A stretch of DNA of 49,531 nt from Oceanospirillaceae bacterium (GCA_024640955.1 JAHEDZ010000015.1:1-49531); one strand, 5' to 3'. Positions 34,556 to 44,340 are shown, counted from the stretch's first letter. Numbers and translations are program-made. Notes: generated from the letters alone by a model not told the origin.

Positions 34556-36550
34556 CTAACGGCTCGCCAACACCAGCGCCTTGCGCTCTGCATCACTGAA
34601 AAGTGTGCGCGGCTCACCGCGTAACTGCGCATAAATCACACGGAAACTCAGCACGTTCTGTACATAGGTGCGGGTCTCATCAAAGGGGATCAGTTCGATC
34701 CAGATATCCAGCGGTAAATCTTCGCGACCCTTAAGCCAGCGAGTAACGCGATGAGGCCCGGCATTGTAGGCAGCCGTGGCATACGCGCGGTTGCCATCAA
34801 ACTGTTTGGCCATCTGTGCTAAGTAGGCTGTACCAAGGCGCACGTTGGTGTGTGCTTCGTAGAGTTCGTGCGGACCGCGGTAGGGGATACGTGCTTTCTG
34901 TGCCGTGCGTTTGGCAGTAGCCGGCATCAGTTGCATCAAGCCACGTGCGCCGACCGGAGAGCGAGCCCAAGGGAATAGGGCGCTCTCCTGGCGCGAGACG
35001 GCCAGTGACCATAAGGGGTCGATGTTGCGCTGATTTGACTCTTTGACGAAAAGCTCGGGGTAGGCCTCAGGAAAGCGCAGCACCATATCATTCCACAGAC
35101 CCTCGTACGCAGCAGCTAGGATACCCATCTGGTACCAGCCGATATGAGCCATCAGTCGAGCAGCCGCCTGGCGCTGTTGAGCGTCTAGCGTAGCGATCCA
35201 ACTATTCCACTCAGAGCGAGCAACGGTGTAGCGATCGAGTTTGACTAGCTCCTTAATGCGCGCCATCTGGGCTGAGTTACGCAGCGGTTCAAGTAGAGCC
35301 TCACTAAATTGCGGCGACTGCTGGTTTAGTTCGAAAGGCTGCTGTTTTAGCTCGGCAGCAATGAAACCGTAGAAGCTGCGCTGCTTTAGAATTTTGGTAA
35401 AGTCTGCGCGTCCGCCGGAGCGCTCGTTGGCGATACCGGCCCAGTAACGCCAGCGGTTATTACCTTGAAGCTCAACTGGAAGTTTGGTTATTAAATGTTT
35501 AACTTCTAACCAGTCTTTATCTTGAAGTGCGAGCCTGATTCGCCACTCAGTAAGGTTTGGACTGGCATAACTCGGGTCCAGTTTGGCTAGCTTTTCGCGA
35601 TCCTCTGAACGTAGCTCTTTGGCTGCGCGCACCCCCACTTTGCCGAGCAATTCAACATTTTCTGCCGTTAGGTTGAACTGATCGCCAAGCTGTAATAGCA
35701 GGTTCAGCGCACGTTCGTAGCCTTTGCGATAAGCACGTTGGACGGCGATTTTCTGCAGTCGCGCCTGCAGCTCACCGCGCATGCCGCGACTGAGTTCTAC
35801 TATTTTTTCGGGTGAGCGGTAGACGGCCAGCGCATCCTCAGCGATGTTTCTCAGGCTCTTCTGAGTGATGAAACGTTTGGCATAACCCGCTAGCCCCGAC
35901 TGGTTCTGTTCCAGTGCATTTAGGGTACGTTCCAAGGCTAGCTCAGAGTCAATAGCGCTATCGGCACGCATCTCTTTAAACAGTGGGTCACACACTTTCG
36001 GCTGCGAGTTTCCAGCCACCCAGAGGTCTCGACCCAGCTCATATGCACGCGGTTTATCACCGGCGCGATAGACTGAACGGGCAAATAGACACTGCTGTTC
36101 GGCGTTTGGTGAATCGAGATCCGCGTAGTACTTGGCATAAGTTTCCCACTGGCCACGATCTATAAGACCCGTAAGGAGGCGTGTTCGTAAAAGGCGGCCT
36201 AAATGCAGATTAGGAAAGCGTGCCTCATAGCGTCTGAAATCCGCCTCTGACACTCCACCTGACTTGGCGACTAAACGATTGTACTCGAGGTAGGGGAAGA
36301 GTGGATAACTGGACAACTGAGCGTAGGCGTCATCAGTGGGTTGGATTTTGTCCTGTTTAGCTAGCTTTTCAAGCTTGAGAAAGAGTTCGCGTTGGGCGTC
36401 TAGGTCGCCGTTATTCGCGGCCTGTAGTGGGTTAATGAAGAGCGCGGTGGAGATTAGCGTGATAACGAGAAGTATGCGGGGCAGCAAGGCACTCAGTCTT
36501 GCTGGTTCAAATCGCTTTGTGAAGTGAGTCCTAAGACAGTGCCAATTCAT
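34556..36550 (-). CDS. slt: Soluble lytic murein transglycosylase (Slt70-type)
   Basis: The 664-aa protein has a signal-like hydrophobic stretch at residues about 25-44 (ILLVITLISTALFINPLQA). An alpha-superhelical region follows (about 55-480), then the SLT domain with the catalytic Glu in SRQESALFPWARSPVGARGLMQLMPATA and the end motif AAYNAGPHRVTRWL. It cleaves glycosidic bonds in peptidoglycan, leaving 1,6-anhydromuramyl ends. It is a single gene facing uup, with an unusually long positively charged N-region before the signal. Confidence 0.94.
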   Translation of the reverse strand: MNWHCLRTHFTKRFEPARLSALLPRILLVITLISTALFINPLQAANNGDLDAQRELFLKLEKLAKQDKIQPTDDAYAQLSSYPLFPYLEYNRLVAKSGGVSEADFRRYEARFPNLHLGRLLRTRLLTGLIDRGQWETYAKYYADLDSPNAEQQCLFARSVYRAGDKPRAYELGRDLWVAGNSQPKVCDPLFKEMRADSAIDSELALERTLNALEQNQSGLAGYAKRFITQKSLRNIAEDALAVYRSPEKIVELSRGMRGELQARLQKIAVQRAYRKGYERALNLLLQLGDQFNLTAENVELLGKVGVRAAKELRSEDREKLAKLDPSYASPNLTEWRIRLALQDKDWLEVKHLITKLPVELQGNNRWRYWAGIANERSGGRADFTKILKQRSFYGFIAAELKQQPFELNQQSPQFSEALLEPLRNSAQMARIKELVKLDRYTVARSEWNSWIATLDAQQRQAAARLMAHIGWYQMGILAAAYEGLWNDMVLRFPEAYPELFVKESNQRNIDPLWSLAVSRQESALFPWARSPVGARGLMQLMPATAKRTAQKARIPYRGPHELYEAHTNVRLGTAYLAQMAKQFDGNRAYATAAYNAGPHRVTRWLKGREDLPLDIWIELIPFDETRTYVQNVLSFRVIYAQLRGEPRTLFSDAERKALVLASR

Positions 36551-36685
36551 CAGTTTTGCCCGTGCCTGCTTTGCTTCAGTGTAGCATCCCTATCTGCGGA
36601 TGCACCCCTTGATGTACACTAGCGCCCACTATTTTTTACTTGGCTTTTTATTGAGCTTTCTACTTAGCTCTGCTGCAGGATTTTC

Positions 36686-38578
36686 ATGGCGTTAATACAG
36701 TTTGATCAGGTCTCTCTTAGCTTTGGCGCACGTGCCATCCTGGACAAGGTGGATCTGCAGATTGAGCCGGGCGAGCGTATCGGTCTGGTGGGGTCAAACG
36801 GTGCCGGCAAATCGACGCTGCTCAGCGTGGTGGCGAAGCGCCAGGATATCGACGGCGGTGTCTACCGACGTGATCCGGTTGCTCGTATTGCCGAATTACC
36901 CCAGTCCCTGCCTGCGGCGGATGAGCGCTCGGTGCGGTCGGTAGTTGCCGAGGGCCTCGCAGATCTTCAAGCGCTGCGGTCGAAGTATGATGAGTTGCTA
37001 GCCGTAGGCGATGAAGCCGCGATGGCTCAGCTTGAAAAGCTACAACATGAGCTCGAGGCGCGTGATGCTTGGCAGTTAGAGCAGCGTATCGAAAGGGTCA
37101 TGACGGAACTTGATCTGCCCAGTGACAAGCTGATGTCAGAGCTCTCTGGCGGCTGGCGCCGTCGTGCGGCGCTCGGTGCGGCACTGGTCCAGCAGCCCGA
37201 TCTACTACTACTGGACGAGCCGACCAACCACTTAGATATTGAGACGATCGAGTGGCTAGAACAGGTTCTGCTGAACTTTCGCGGGGGCTTGCTGTTTATC
37301 TCGCACGACCGTGCACTGGTTGATCGTATCGCTACGCGCATCGTTGAGTTGGATCGCGGGCAGATCGCTTCGTTTCCCGGTAACTACACCCAGTACCTCG
37401 AGCGCAAAGAGAAGATGCTTGAGGATGAGGCACGCCACAATGCTGAGTTTGATAAGAAGCTCGCCCAAGAGGAGCGCTGGATTCGTCAAGGCATCAAAGC
37501 TCGGCGCACTCGTAACGAGGGGCGTGTGCGTGCGCTCAAGCAGCTGCGTGTCGAGCGCACTGAGCGGCGCGAGCGTCAGGGTAAAGCACGCTTCGATGTG
37601 GAGGAGGCGGTACGCTCAGGCAAGCTGGTTGCTGAGCTTAAAAACGTCAACCTGGAGTTTTCGGGACAGCCAATCATCAAAGAGATCTCGGTGCGTATTC
37701 AGCGTGGCGATCGGATCGGTTTGATTGGTCCAAACGGTGCCGGTAAAAGCTCCTTATTGCGCGTGATTCTGGGTGAGCAAACCCCTGATTCCGGTTCAGT
37801 GCGTATTGGCTCGCAGTTGATTGTTGGTTACTTTGACCAGCTGCGTGGCCAGCTTAACCCTGAGAAGAGTATTATCGACAACGTCTCGGGTGGACGAGAG
37901 AGTATCGATATCAATGGCCGCTCGCGTCACATCATCAGTTACTTGCAAGACTTTCTGTTTACACCCGAGCGTGCGCGTACCCCGGTGAAAGCACTCTCGG
38001 GGGGTGAGACAAACCGTGTGATGCTGGCCAAACTATTTAGCCAACCCTCTAACCTGTTGATTCTCGACGAGCCGACCAACGATCTGGATGTTGAGACACT
38101 CGAGCTTCTCGAGGAGATACTGACGGAGTATCAGGGCACGCTTTTGTTGGTGAGCCATGATCGTCAGTTCCTCGATAATATCGTTACCAGCACGCTGGTG
38201 TTTGAGGGCGACGGCAAGATTGGTGAGTATGTAGGTGGCTACAACGACTGGGTGCGTCAGCGCCCGGTGAAGGATGTCAACCCGCCGGCCAAGACTGAGG
38301 CTGAGGCCGAAGCTCTGAAGAGACCTGCGGATAAGCCCAAAAAGGCGTCGACCAAGCTATCGTATAAGTTACAGCGCGAGCTCGATGCCCTCCCGGACGA
38401 GCTGGAGGCCGCTGAGAGTGCGGTTGAGGCACAACAAGCGGTTTGTAGTACGCCAGATTTTTATCAAGGTGACCACGAGACAGTCGCTGCAGAACTCGCG
38501 AAACTGGCCGAGCTCGAACAGCGCCTCGAGTCACTGATGGAGCGCTGGGTCGAGCTGGAGGCGATGCAGGAGGGTTAA
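36686..38578 (+). CDS. uup: ABC-F ATPase Uup
   Basis: The 630-aa protein has two ATP-binding cassettes: Walker A GSNGAGKST and GPNGAGKSS, signatures SELSGGWRRRAAL and KALSGGETNRVML, Walker B LLLLDEPTNHLDIET and LILDEPTNDLDVET. No membrane helix is present. The linker holds the family stretch EFDKKLAQEERWIRQGIKARRTRNEGRVRALK, which marks Uup. The C-terminal tail (about 535-630) is a Lys/Glu-rich coiled coil. ABC-F proteins act on ribosomes; Uup is linked to transposon excision and recombination phenotypes. GGA sits 5 bases before the ATG. Confidence 0.94.
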   Translation: MALIQFDQVSLSFGARAILDKVDLQIEPGERIGLVGSNGAGKSTLLSVVAKRQDIDGGVYRRDPVARIAELPQSLPAADERSVRSVVAEGLADLQALRSKYDELLAVGDEAAMAQLEKLQHELEARDAWQLEQRIERVMTELDLPSDKLMSELSGGWRRRAALGAALVQQPDLLLLDEPTNHLDIETIEWLEQVLLNFRGGLLFISHDRALVDRIATRIVELDRGQIASFPGNYTQYLERKEKMLEDEARHNAEFDKKLAQEERWIRQGIKARRTRNEGRVRALKQLRVERTERRERQGKARFDVEEAVRSGKLVAELKNVNLEFSGQPIIKEISVRIQRGDRIGLIGPNGAGKSSLLRVILGEQTPDSGSVRIGSQLIVGYFDQLRGQLNPEKSIIDNVSGGRESIDINGRSRHIISYLQDFLFTPERARTPVKALSGGETNRVMLAKLFSQPSNLLILDEPTNDLDVETLELLEEILTEYQGTLLLVSHDRQFLDNIVTSTLVFEGDGKIGEYVGGYNDWVRQRPVKDVNPPAKTEAEAEALKRPADKPKKASTKLSYKLQRELDALPDELEAAESAVEAQQAVCSTPDFYQGDHETVAAELAKLAELEQRLESLMERWVELEAMQEG

Positions 38579-39015
38579 TCCTCTTCCTGCAGGTGCACAG
38601 CCAGAATATCGCATTTAGCGCCATGCAGTACGCCGTTTGAAGTTGAACCGAGTAGAAGAGCCAGACCGTGGCGACCATGAGAGCCGATAACGATGAGATC
38701 GGCACCCACCTTGGCAGCATGCTCACGGATCTCCTCTTCGGTGTTACCGGTCGCGACTACCGTCTCTGCAACCGGATAGCTCAGAGCAGAGGCTTTTGAT
38801 GTTATGCGCTCATTCGCGTGCTTGTCGATCTGCTCTTGCAGACTAGTGAGGTCCATTGGCACATCGCCGCCATAGGCGAAGCTGACGATCTCGATTACAT
38901 GAATCAGATGCAGTGCCGCGCCGTTGCGCTCTGCGATATCGACGGCACGTTGCAGGACTTGATCGCTATCGCTGGTCAGGTCCACGGCTACAAGTACACG
39001 TTTGTAATTTGCCAT
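38575..39015 (-). CDS. Universal stress protein (UspA family)
   Basis: The 146-aa protein has the UspA fold: KRVLVAVDLTSDSDQVLQRAVDIAERNGAALHLIHVIE at the start and the ATP-binding region VGADLIVIGSHGRHGLALLLGSTSNGVLHGAKCDILAVHL (G-x2-G-x9-G-S/T pattern present). It is probably ATP-binding. Its stop overlaps the uup stop by four bases in convergent orientation. Confidence 0.92.
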   Translation of the reverse strand: MANYKRVLVAVDLTSDSDQVLQRAVDIAERNGAALHLIHVIEIVSFAYGGDVPMDLTSLQEQIDKHANERITSKASALSYPVAETVVATGNTEEEIREHAAKVGADLIVIGSHGRHGLALLLGSTSNGVLHGAKCDILAVHLQEED

Positions 39016-39090
39016 AGCGGCTCTCCTGCTAAAGGCGGCTTTTCGAAGACTCCATTTACAGGTTTAGCACATTGCTGGAGATTAAGTTAA

Positions 39091-39597
39091 ATGAAATGGG
39101 CAATAATCGCTCTAATTATGCTCTCTTTGGTCGGATCCATGATGTGGGTCATGCCAACGCCACGTCAGCGGTTTCAGGCCAAGCTGCGTCTGGATGCGCG
39201 CAAACACGGCTTTCAGGTGAGTCTGGGTAATCTGGCATTGCCGCGGGCACAGGGGGAGATGGAGGCTGAGGAGCTGAAGAGCCCTGTTTATCGACTTCAG
39301 CGCACTAACCTAGCACGCAAGGAGCGCGATAGCTTTACCGGCTGGACGGTGGCGCGCATTACCGCAATTGCTAATGAGGGGCTGCCATCAGGTTGGAGCT
39401 GGGTCAAAGGTGAACGCGCTCTAGCGCCTGCGCGCCTCAATCAACTTAGCGAGTGGTTGCAGTCGCTGCCGAGAGAGGTCGAAGCGGTCGAGTCAGATCA
39501 ATTCCACCTGGCCCTTTACTGGCGTGAGCCGGAACGGGCCGGCGCACTGGGTGAGTTGGCTGAGCGGGCCAGGCAGGCATTGGAACTCAAATTATAA
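39091..39597 (+). CDS. Hypothetical single-TM protein
   Basis: The 168-aa protein has an N-terminal membrane helix (AIIALIMLSLVGSMMWVM, residues about 4-21), then a short basic stretch (PTPRQRFQAKLRLDARKHGF) and a soluble domain with several Trp. The Trp-rich middle (RDSFTGWTVARITAI, PSGWSWVKGERAL) is distinctive. I do not recognise the family; a YajC resemblance at the N-terminus is superficial. It lies in a block of uup, usp and topA genes. Confidence 0.7.
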   Translation: MKWAIIALIMLSLVGSMMWVMPTPRQRFQAKLRLDARKHGFQVSLGNLALPRAQGEMEAEELKSPVYRLQRTNLARKERDSFTGWTVARITAIANEGLPSGWSWVKGERALAPARLNQLSEWLQSLPREVEAVESDQFHLALYWREPERAGALGELAERARQALELKL

Positions 39598-39603
39598 TTG
39601 AAG

Positions 39604-39673
39604 GGATCGCGAACGTACGCATCGCGTAGATCGCTCATACGAGGGTTGTACGCCGAAGGCGTATTACCCGAAT
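39604..39673. repeat. REP-like elements, copies 7 and 8 (divergent pair)
   Basis: ATCGCGAACGTACGCATCGC followed by GTAGATCGCTCATACGA (39606-39642) and GGGTTGTACGCCGAAGGCG followed by TATTACCCGA (39643-39671) resemble the pair at 31381 but with more changes. They lie immediately upstream of the DUF1653 gene. Confidence 0.6.
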
Positions 39674-39689
39674 CGAATTGGGAGAGGAA

Positions 39690-39902
39690 ATGAAAGAGGT
39701 AAAACCCGGCATCTACCGCCATTACAAAGGCAACGACTACGAAGTGATCGGTACCGCACGTCACTCTGAGACCGAGGAGTGGATGGTCGTCTATCGCACG
39801 CTTTACGGCGACTTTAGCCTCTGGGTTCGACCGTTGGAGATGTTTACCGAAGAGGTCAGGCTAGAGAGTGGCGAGGGCGTTGCGCGTTTTGCTCCAGTCT
39901 GA
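39690..39902 (+). CDS. DUF1653 protein
   Basis: The 70-aa protein starts at ATG 39690, with GGAGAGG directly upstream. The sequence [52 protein letters not shown] is the full DUF1653 domain, a small beta-rich protein of unknown function. It is next to topA, as in Pseudomonas. Confidence 0.93.
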   Translation: MKEVKPGIYRHYKGNDYEVIGTARHSETEEWMVVYRTLYGDFSLWVRPLEMFTEEVRLESGEGVARFAPV

Positions 39903-40310
39903 TTAGCCGGTGAAACGCGGTTTCGCCGGTTGAGCCGTAGCCTCCAAACGATTAATGTCGGCTTCAACCCCTTGCAGGCGCGCCTGTTTCAGATCTGCCG
40001 GCACCATCGCTCCCATCAAACAAGCCTTCGCATGTTTCAGATATGAAAGTGCAGGCAAGGGCGCTCCGACAGCCTCGAGCGACTTGGCCTAGTTGATGTG
40101 GCCATCAGCCACCACCGTAAGGCTGAGCCAGTAAAGTTTCTGTTTATACGACTGTGCCAGCTGCATGGTGATGCGACGAGCGTTAGCCAACTCGATCATC
40201 AGCTTCTCAGCAGATTTGATGTAAATCTGTGCTCGTTTTATGGCGCGGTCAGAGGTGAGCTGCTGTGGTTCGGCTGCTGAGGCTGCCTCATTCGGATCCG
40301 GTGTCCCCAT
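39903..40310 (-). pseudogene. Hypothetical protein interrupted by an in-frame amber codon
   Basis: From ATG 40310 the frame runs 73 codons to TAG 40089-40091, then continues in the same frame for 61 codons to TAA 39903-39905 (AKSLEAVGAPLPALSYL ... AKPRFTG). The two halves together give about 135 aa of helical, charged character: AIKRAQIYIKSAEKLMIELANARRITMQLAQSYKQKLYWL, then KHAKACLMGAMVPADLKQARLQGVEADINRLEA. A single CAG to TAG change would explain the break. No family recognised. The start follows the candidate small membrane ORF (40314-40400) by three bases. Confidence 0.55.
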
Positions 40311-40313
40311 ATC

Positions 40314-40400
40314 TTACTTTGGGCTCAGGGCAATCATCTCCTCTATCAGAGACATCGCATTCAATCCTAGCGCCGAAAGCAGTACTGCTACGAGGATCAC
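40314..40400 (-). CDS. Candidate small membrane ORF upstream of the amber-split gene
   Basis: From GTG 40400 the frame gives about 28 aa: a hydrophobic helix (VILVAVLLSALGLNA) and a short charged end (MSLIEEMIALSPK). The stop is three bases before ATG 40310. No Shine-Dalgarno is visible. Extending leftward (upstream) the frame meets a TGA before a T7 run; removing one T would join it to an ATG as MTVFYVVILVAV. It may be a real tiny membrane peptide, a frameshifted gene or noise. Confidence 0.3.
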   Translation of the reverse strand: MILVAVLLSALGLNAMSLIEEMIALSPK

Positions 40401-40516
40401 AACGTAAAAAAACTGTCATTGTTCGTATATATGTGGCAACTCGAATTCCGGTTAGGGTTGCAATCTTGACTTTCGGCAGTATTGTAGCGCCCATCAAAGA
40501 GAAGCGCACTCGCCTA

Positions 40517-40546
40517 TTGACAGGCACCGTGCTGAGCAACTATTGC
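40517..40546 (+). promoter_or_regulatory. Candidate topA promoter
   Basis: TTGACA (40517-40522) matches the -35 consensus exactly. An 18-base spacer leads to TATTGC (40541-40546), a weak -10. It lies 90 bases upstream of the topA ATG. Confidence 0.35.
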
Positions 40547-40635
40547 TAAAAAGGCAGCTGAACTGCTTATTGCTGCATTGCGTTTAACACTCAGCGTCTA
40601 AATTATGCCGAACAGGCACCAAAGGGAAGAGCAAG

Positions 40636-43275
40636 ATGGGAAAGACCCTCGTTATTGTCGAATCACCGGCTAAGGCCAAGACAATAAACAAGTACCTCGG
40701 TAACCAGTATGTGGTTAAGTCGAGCGTAGGCCATATCCGCGATCTTCCTACTAGTGGCAGTGGCACCAAGAGCGACCCCAAAGCGCGCGCAGCCCAGGCG
40801 GCGAAAACGCGTAAGATGAGCCCCGAAGAGAAGGCGATCCACAAGCGGAAGAAGGCGCGCGAGCAACTGATTGGTCGTATGGGTATAGACCCCGAGAAGG
40901 ATTGGTCGGCGCACTACGAGGTGTTGCCGGGCAAAGAGAAGGTGGTCGACGAGCTGCGCAAACTTGCCGTTAAGGCTGATGAAATCTATCTCGCAACCGA
41001 TTTGGACCGCGAAGGGGAGGCGATCGCCTGGCACCTGCGTGAGGCCATCGGTGGTGATGAGGGCCGCTACAAGCGTGTGGTTTTTAACGAAATTACTAAG
41101 AAAGCGATCAACGCCGCTTTCGAAGAGCCCGGCACGCTGGATCTAAACCGCGTAAATGCTCAGCAAGCACGCAGGTTCCTCGATCGCGTTGTGGGCTACA
41201 TGGTCTCGCCGCTGCTATGGGAGAAGGTTGCTCGTGGCCTCTCAGCCGGTCGCGTACAGTCGGTTGCAGTGCGCTTAGTAGTAGAGCGCGAGCGTGAGAT
41301 TCGCGCCTTTATCCCTGAGGAGTACTGGGAGCTACACGCCGATACACTGACCGCTGGCGACGACAAGCTGCGTTTGGAAGTAAATAAGCAGGCTGGCGCG
41401 AACTTTCGCCCGACTAGCGAAGCGCAGATCAATGAGATCGTGGCGGGTCTCCAGGCAGAGGCGCTCAAAGTTGCTAACCGCGAAGATCGCCCGACTTCAA
41501 GCAAACCTTCAGCACCGTTTATTACTTCCACACTGCAGCAGGCCGCGAGTACGCGCCTAGGCTTTGGTGTGAAGAAGACCATGATGCTGGCGCAGCGCCT
41601 GTATGAGGCCGGTTACATCACATATATGCGTACCGACTCAACCAATCTCAGTGCTGAGGCGGTGGAGTCTGCACGCGAGTTTATTCAGGGCAACTATGGC
41701 GACAGCTACCTGCCTGATACACCGATTCGCTACAGCTCGAAAGAGGGTGCACAGGAGGCGCACGAGGCGATCCGTCCATCCGATGTGAACGTTGAGCCCG
41801 ATCACCTCAGTGGTATGGAGCATGATGCGGTGCGTCTGTATGACCTGATCCGTCGTCAGTTCCTCGGCTGTCAGATGGTGCCAGCGCGTTACCTCAGCAC
41901 TCGTCTGACTGTAAATGCCGGTGAATTTGAGCTGGTGACCAAAGGCCGTGTATTGCAGTTTGATGGTTACACCCGAGTGATGTCTGCCCGCTCGAAGAGC
42001 GATGAGGATGTAATTCTGCCTGATGTGGCGGTGGGTGAAACGCTTAAACTTGAGCAGCTCGATCCGAGCCAGCACTTCACCAAACCAGCGCCACGCTTCA
42101 CTGAAGCAAGCTTGGTTAAGGAGCTGGAGAAACGAGGAATTGGCCGTCCTTCTACCTATGCAGCGATCATCTCTACCATCCAGGATCGTGGTTACGTTGA
42201 GGTGCAGAATCGCCGTTTCTACGCAAAGAAGATGGGCGATATTGTCACCGACCGCTTGGCCGAGTCCTTCCCAGATCTCATGGACTTTAGCTTTACGGCG
42301 CGCATGGAGGAGCAACTCGATGATGTTGCCGAGGGCGATATCGAGTGGAAGGCCCTGCTGAACAAATTCTACGGTCAGTTCGAAGACGAGCTGGAACAGG
42401 CGCAGTCAGCTGAGGGCGGCATGCGTGCCAACGACCCGACAGAGACAGACATCGACTGTCCCGATTGTGGCCGCAAGATGATGATTCGTACCGCCAGCAC
42501 TGGCGTGTTCCTCGGCTGTTCAGGCTACGCGCTGCCTGCTAAAGAGCGTTGCAAAACCACCATCAACCTAATCCCGGGTGATGAGGTTGTCTCGGTTGAT
42601 GGTGATGACGAGGAGGAGTCGCGCATTTTGCGTAACAAGCACCGTTGCAGCATCTGTGACAACGCCATGGACTCCTACCTGATCGATGCCGACCGCAAGC
42701 TACACGTTTGCGGTAACAACCCGGATTGTTCAGGCTTTGAAGTGGAGCAGGGTAGCTTCAAGATTAAGGGCTATGACGGCCCAACGATCGAGTGTGATAA
42801 GTGTGCTAGCGAGATGCAGCTCAAGACAGGCCGTTTCGGTAAGTTCTTTGGCTGTATGAACAGTGAGTGTAAGAACACCCGCAAGCTGCTGCGTAACGGC
42901 GAGGTGGCTCCACCGAAGATCGACCCTGTACCTATGCCTGAGCTCCAGTGTCAGAAGGTTGATGACACCTACGTACTGCGTGACGGTGCGTCAGGCCTGT
43001 TCCTGGCAGCTAGTCAGTTCCCACGTAACCGCGAAACCCGTGCGCCTTTGGTGATTGAACTCGTTCCGCACCGTGCCGATATCGACGCCAAGTACCACTT
43101 CTTGCTGGATGGTCCGCAGTATGACGAAGATAAAAACCCAGCGCAGATCCGTTACAGCCGCAAAACTAAAGAGCAATACTTGCTGACTGAAAAGGACGGC
43201 AAGGCGACCGGTTGGAAAGCTTACTACTCCGATAAAGGCTGGCAGATCGAGCACAGCAAGAAGAAGAGTAAGTAA
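40636..43275 (+). CDS. topA: DNA topoisomerase I (TopA)
   Basis: The 879-aa protein has the Toprim domain ([32 protein letters not shown]), the type IA core with the catalytic Tyr in [14 protein letters not shown], and the [12 protein letters not shown] motif. Three zinc-ribbon units follow ([10 protein letters not shown]..., CSICDNAM..., [26 protein letters not shown]). It relaxes negative supercoils. Length is close to E. coli TopA (865). The ribosome binding site is the AGGGAAGAG before ATG. Confidence 0.97.
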   Translation: MGKTLVIVESPAKAKTINKYLGNQYVVKSSVGHIRDLPTSGSGTKSDPKARAAQAAKTRKMSPEEKAIHKRKKAREQLIGRMGIDPEKDWSAHYEVLPGKEKVVDELRKLAVKADEIYLATDLDREGEAIAWHLREAIGGDEGRYKRVVFNEITKKAINAAFEEPGTLDLNRVNAQQARRFLDRVVGYMVSPLLWEKVARGLSAGRVQSVAVRLVVEREREIRAFIPEEYWELHADTLTAGDDKLRLEVNKQAGANFRPTSEAQINEIVAGLQAEALKVANREDRPTSSKPSAPFITSTLQQAASTRLGFGVKKTMMLAQRLYEAGYITYMRTDSTNLSAEAVESAREFIQGNYGDSYLPDTPIRYSSKEGAQEAHEAIRPSDVNVEPDHLSGMEHDAVRLYDLIRRQFLGCQMVPARYLSTRLTVNAGEFELVTKGRVLQFDGYTRVMSARSKSDEDVILPDVAVGETLKLEQLDPSQHFTKPAPRFTEASLVKELEKRGIGRPSTYAAIISTIQDRGYVEVQNRRFYAKKMGDIVTDRLAESFPDLMDFSFTARMEEQLDDVAEGDIEWKALLNKFYGQFEDELEQAQSAEGGMRANDPTETDIDCPDCGRKMMIRTASTGVFLGCSGYALPAKERCKTTINLIPGDEVVSVDGDDEEESRILRNKHRCSICDNAMDSYLIDADRKLHVCGNNPDCSGFEVEQGSFKIKGYDGPTIECDKCASEMQLKTGRFGKFFGCMNSECKNTRKLLRNGEVAPPKIDPVPMPELQCQKVDDTYVLRDGASGLFLAASQFPRNRETRAPLVIELVPHRADIDAKYHFLLDGPQYDEDKNPAQIRYSRKTKEQYLLTEKDGKATGWKAYYSDKGWQIEHSKKKSK

Positions 43276-43277
43276 GC

Positions 43278-43790
43278 TTGGCCGCGCAGTACACCAACCG
43301 CACCAACCGGGCGCTTAGCTTTGCACGCATTCAGCTTAAACAGCTGGAGCAAGCGGCAGAGTCAGGCGGCTGGAGTCAGGAGCTTGAAGTGGGCGCTTTC
43401 GAGGCGGGTATCGCTTTCCATTTGGCGGTGGCACTGCATGCTTATCGCCGCGAAATTGCTGAGCGCTACTCTCTGCCAACGGAATCTATCGAAACGCTCG
43501 ATGATCTGATAGCGGCACAGCAGACCCAGGGGCAGAGCACTTCAGAGGCGACCGAGTTTGATGTGCTGGCTGAAAACCCCGATTCCTGGCTCAATCAGCT
43601 TGAGCAACGTTATGCCCAGTGCTGGGGGGCGACTCCAACCAAAGCTGCTCGCACTGAACCTACATCCGAAATTAGCCTAGTACAGATTGAGCCGGGCCTA
43701 ACAGCAACACTTTCACTTCCTCTATCAACCCTCTACTCTGAACTCTACTCCTTGATCTCGCGCCAACGTGCTGCGATGCAGGAGTGGTAG
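43278..43790 (+). CDS. DUF6586-like protein (topA-adjacent)
   Basis: The 170-aa protein starts TTG 43278, two bases after the topA stop. Its helical N-terminus (RTNRALSFARIQLKQLEQA, FEAGIAFHLAVALHAYRREIAERY) and its position directly behind topA resemble the uncharacterised pseudomonad gene there, which I recall as DUF6586. Family assignment is from memory of the gene order and pattern, so treat it as tentative. Predicted cytoplasmic, no membrane segment; likely cotranscribed with topA. Confidence 0.65.
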   Translation: MAAQYTNRTNRALSFARIQLKQLEQAAESGGWSQELEVGAFEAGIAFHLAVALHAYRREIAERYSLPTESIETLDDLIAAQQTQGQSTSEATEFDVLAENPDSWLNQLEQRYAQCWGATPTKAARTEPTSEISLVQIEPGLTATLSLPLSTLYSELYSLISRQRAAMQEW

Positions 43791-43874
43791 GTTTAGCCAA
43801 CTGTTTGGGCCAGTCAGCCTTACAGTGAATTCTATTCCACTTTAGTTTTTTACGAATTTTTTTCAATGTGTAAG

Positions 43875-43889
43875 TGGCATAGATCCTGC
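43875..43889 (+). promoter_or_regulatory. Candidate sigma-54 promoter
   Basis: TGGCATAGATCCTGC has the GG and GC of the -24/-12 elements at the correct 10-base separation; the consensus is TGGCAC-N5-TTGC. The predicted start (about 43901) is 33-42 bases before the amber-split PAS-like ORF. No adjacent enhancer-binding protein gene is present. Confidence 0.4.
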
Positions 43890-43942
43890 CAGTTTGGTGG
43901 TGTCGACAGTACGATTGACGTCTTACTAACAGGATGATGGTG

Positions 43943-44278
43943 ATGCGGCATGCGTTACGGAGCTCACTAGAAGAGGCGAAAAAGTGGAACCTCGGTGGTG
44001 TACCCTGGTGCATCATTGATTTCACCGACACCCACGAGGCGCTCTACTGTAGTGAGCGACTGGCAGTGCTCTTTGGACTTGATCCAGCTGCCTAGAAGAA
44101 TCTGCTCGCCGATATCTTTGTGCCGAATGAAGTGGGCGCCATTCGCGAAACAGCCCGGCAAACTCTGACCGTCACGGGCAGGGATAACTCAGACAATTGG
44201 GGTGGCAAGGTGACCTGTTGCCAAGACGGAGCCGAAGCTGTTCTTCAGAAGACGCTAGATGAGTTAGCGATCGAGTAA
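43943..44278 (+). pseudogene. PAS-like ORF interrupted by an in-frame amber codon
   Basis: The frame starts at ATG 43943 (AGGA eight bases upstream; an earlier ATG 43934 is possible) and reads to TAG 44093-44095, then continues to TAA 44276-44278. The segments LGGVPWCIIDFTDTHEALYCSERLAVLFGLDPAA and NLLADIFVPNEVGAIRETARQTL resemble the core of a PAS domain. The end (CCQDGAEAVLQKTLDEL) resembles a receiver-domain piece, so rearrangement is possible. It is probably a decayed signalling gene. A sigma-54-like promoter precedes it. Confidence 0.5.
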
Positions 44279-44307
44279 TTCGCCCTGTCAATGAGTTCCA
44301 AATGCCC

Positions 44308-44333
44308 AAAAAAAAGGGCCACAAATGTGGCCC
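44308..44333 (-). terminator. Intrinsic terminator downstream of lexA-sulA
   Basis: GGGCCAC-AAAT-GTGGCCC (44316-44333) is preceded by A8 on the plus strand, so leftward transcription meets a strong stem followed by TTTTTTTT. It lies about 170 bases past the sulA stop, and no other minus-strand gene intervenes. Confidence 0.85.
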
Positions 44334-44340
44334 TGGGGGT

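Noticed and set aside
39903-44278. Genome-wide recoding of TAG as sense
   Set aside because: Intact genes here such as trxC, the DUF6586-like gene and dinG end in TAG followed by non-coding sequence, so TAG is a normal stop.
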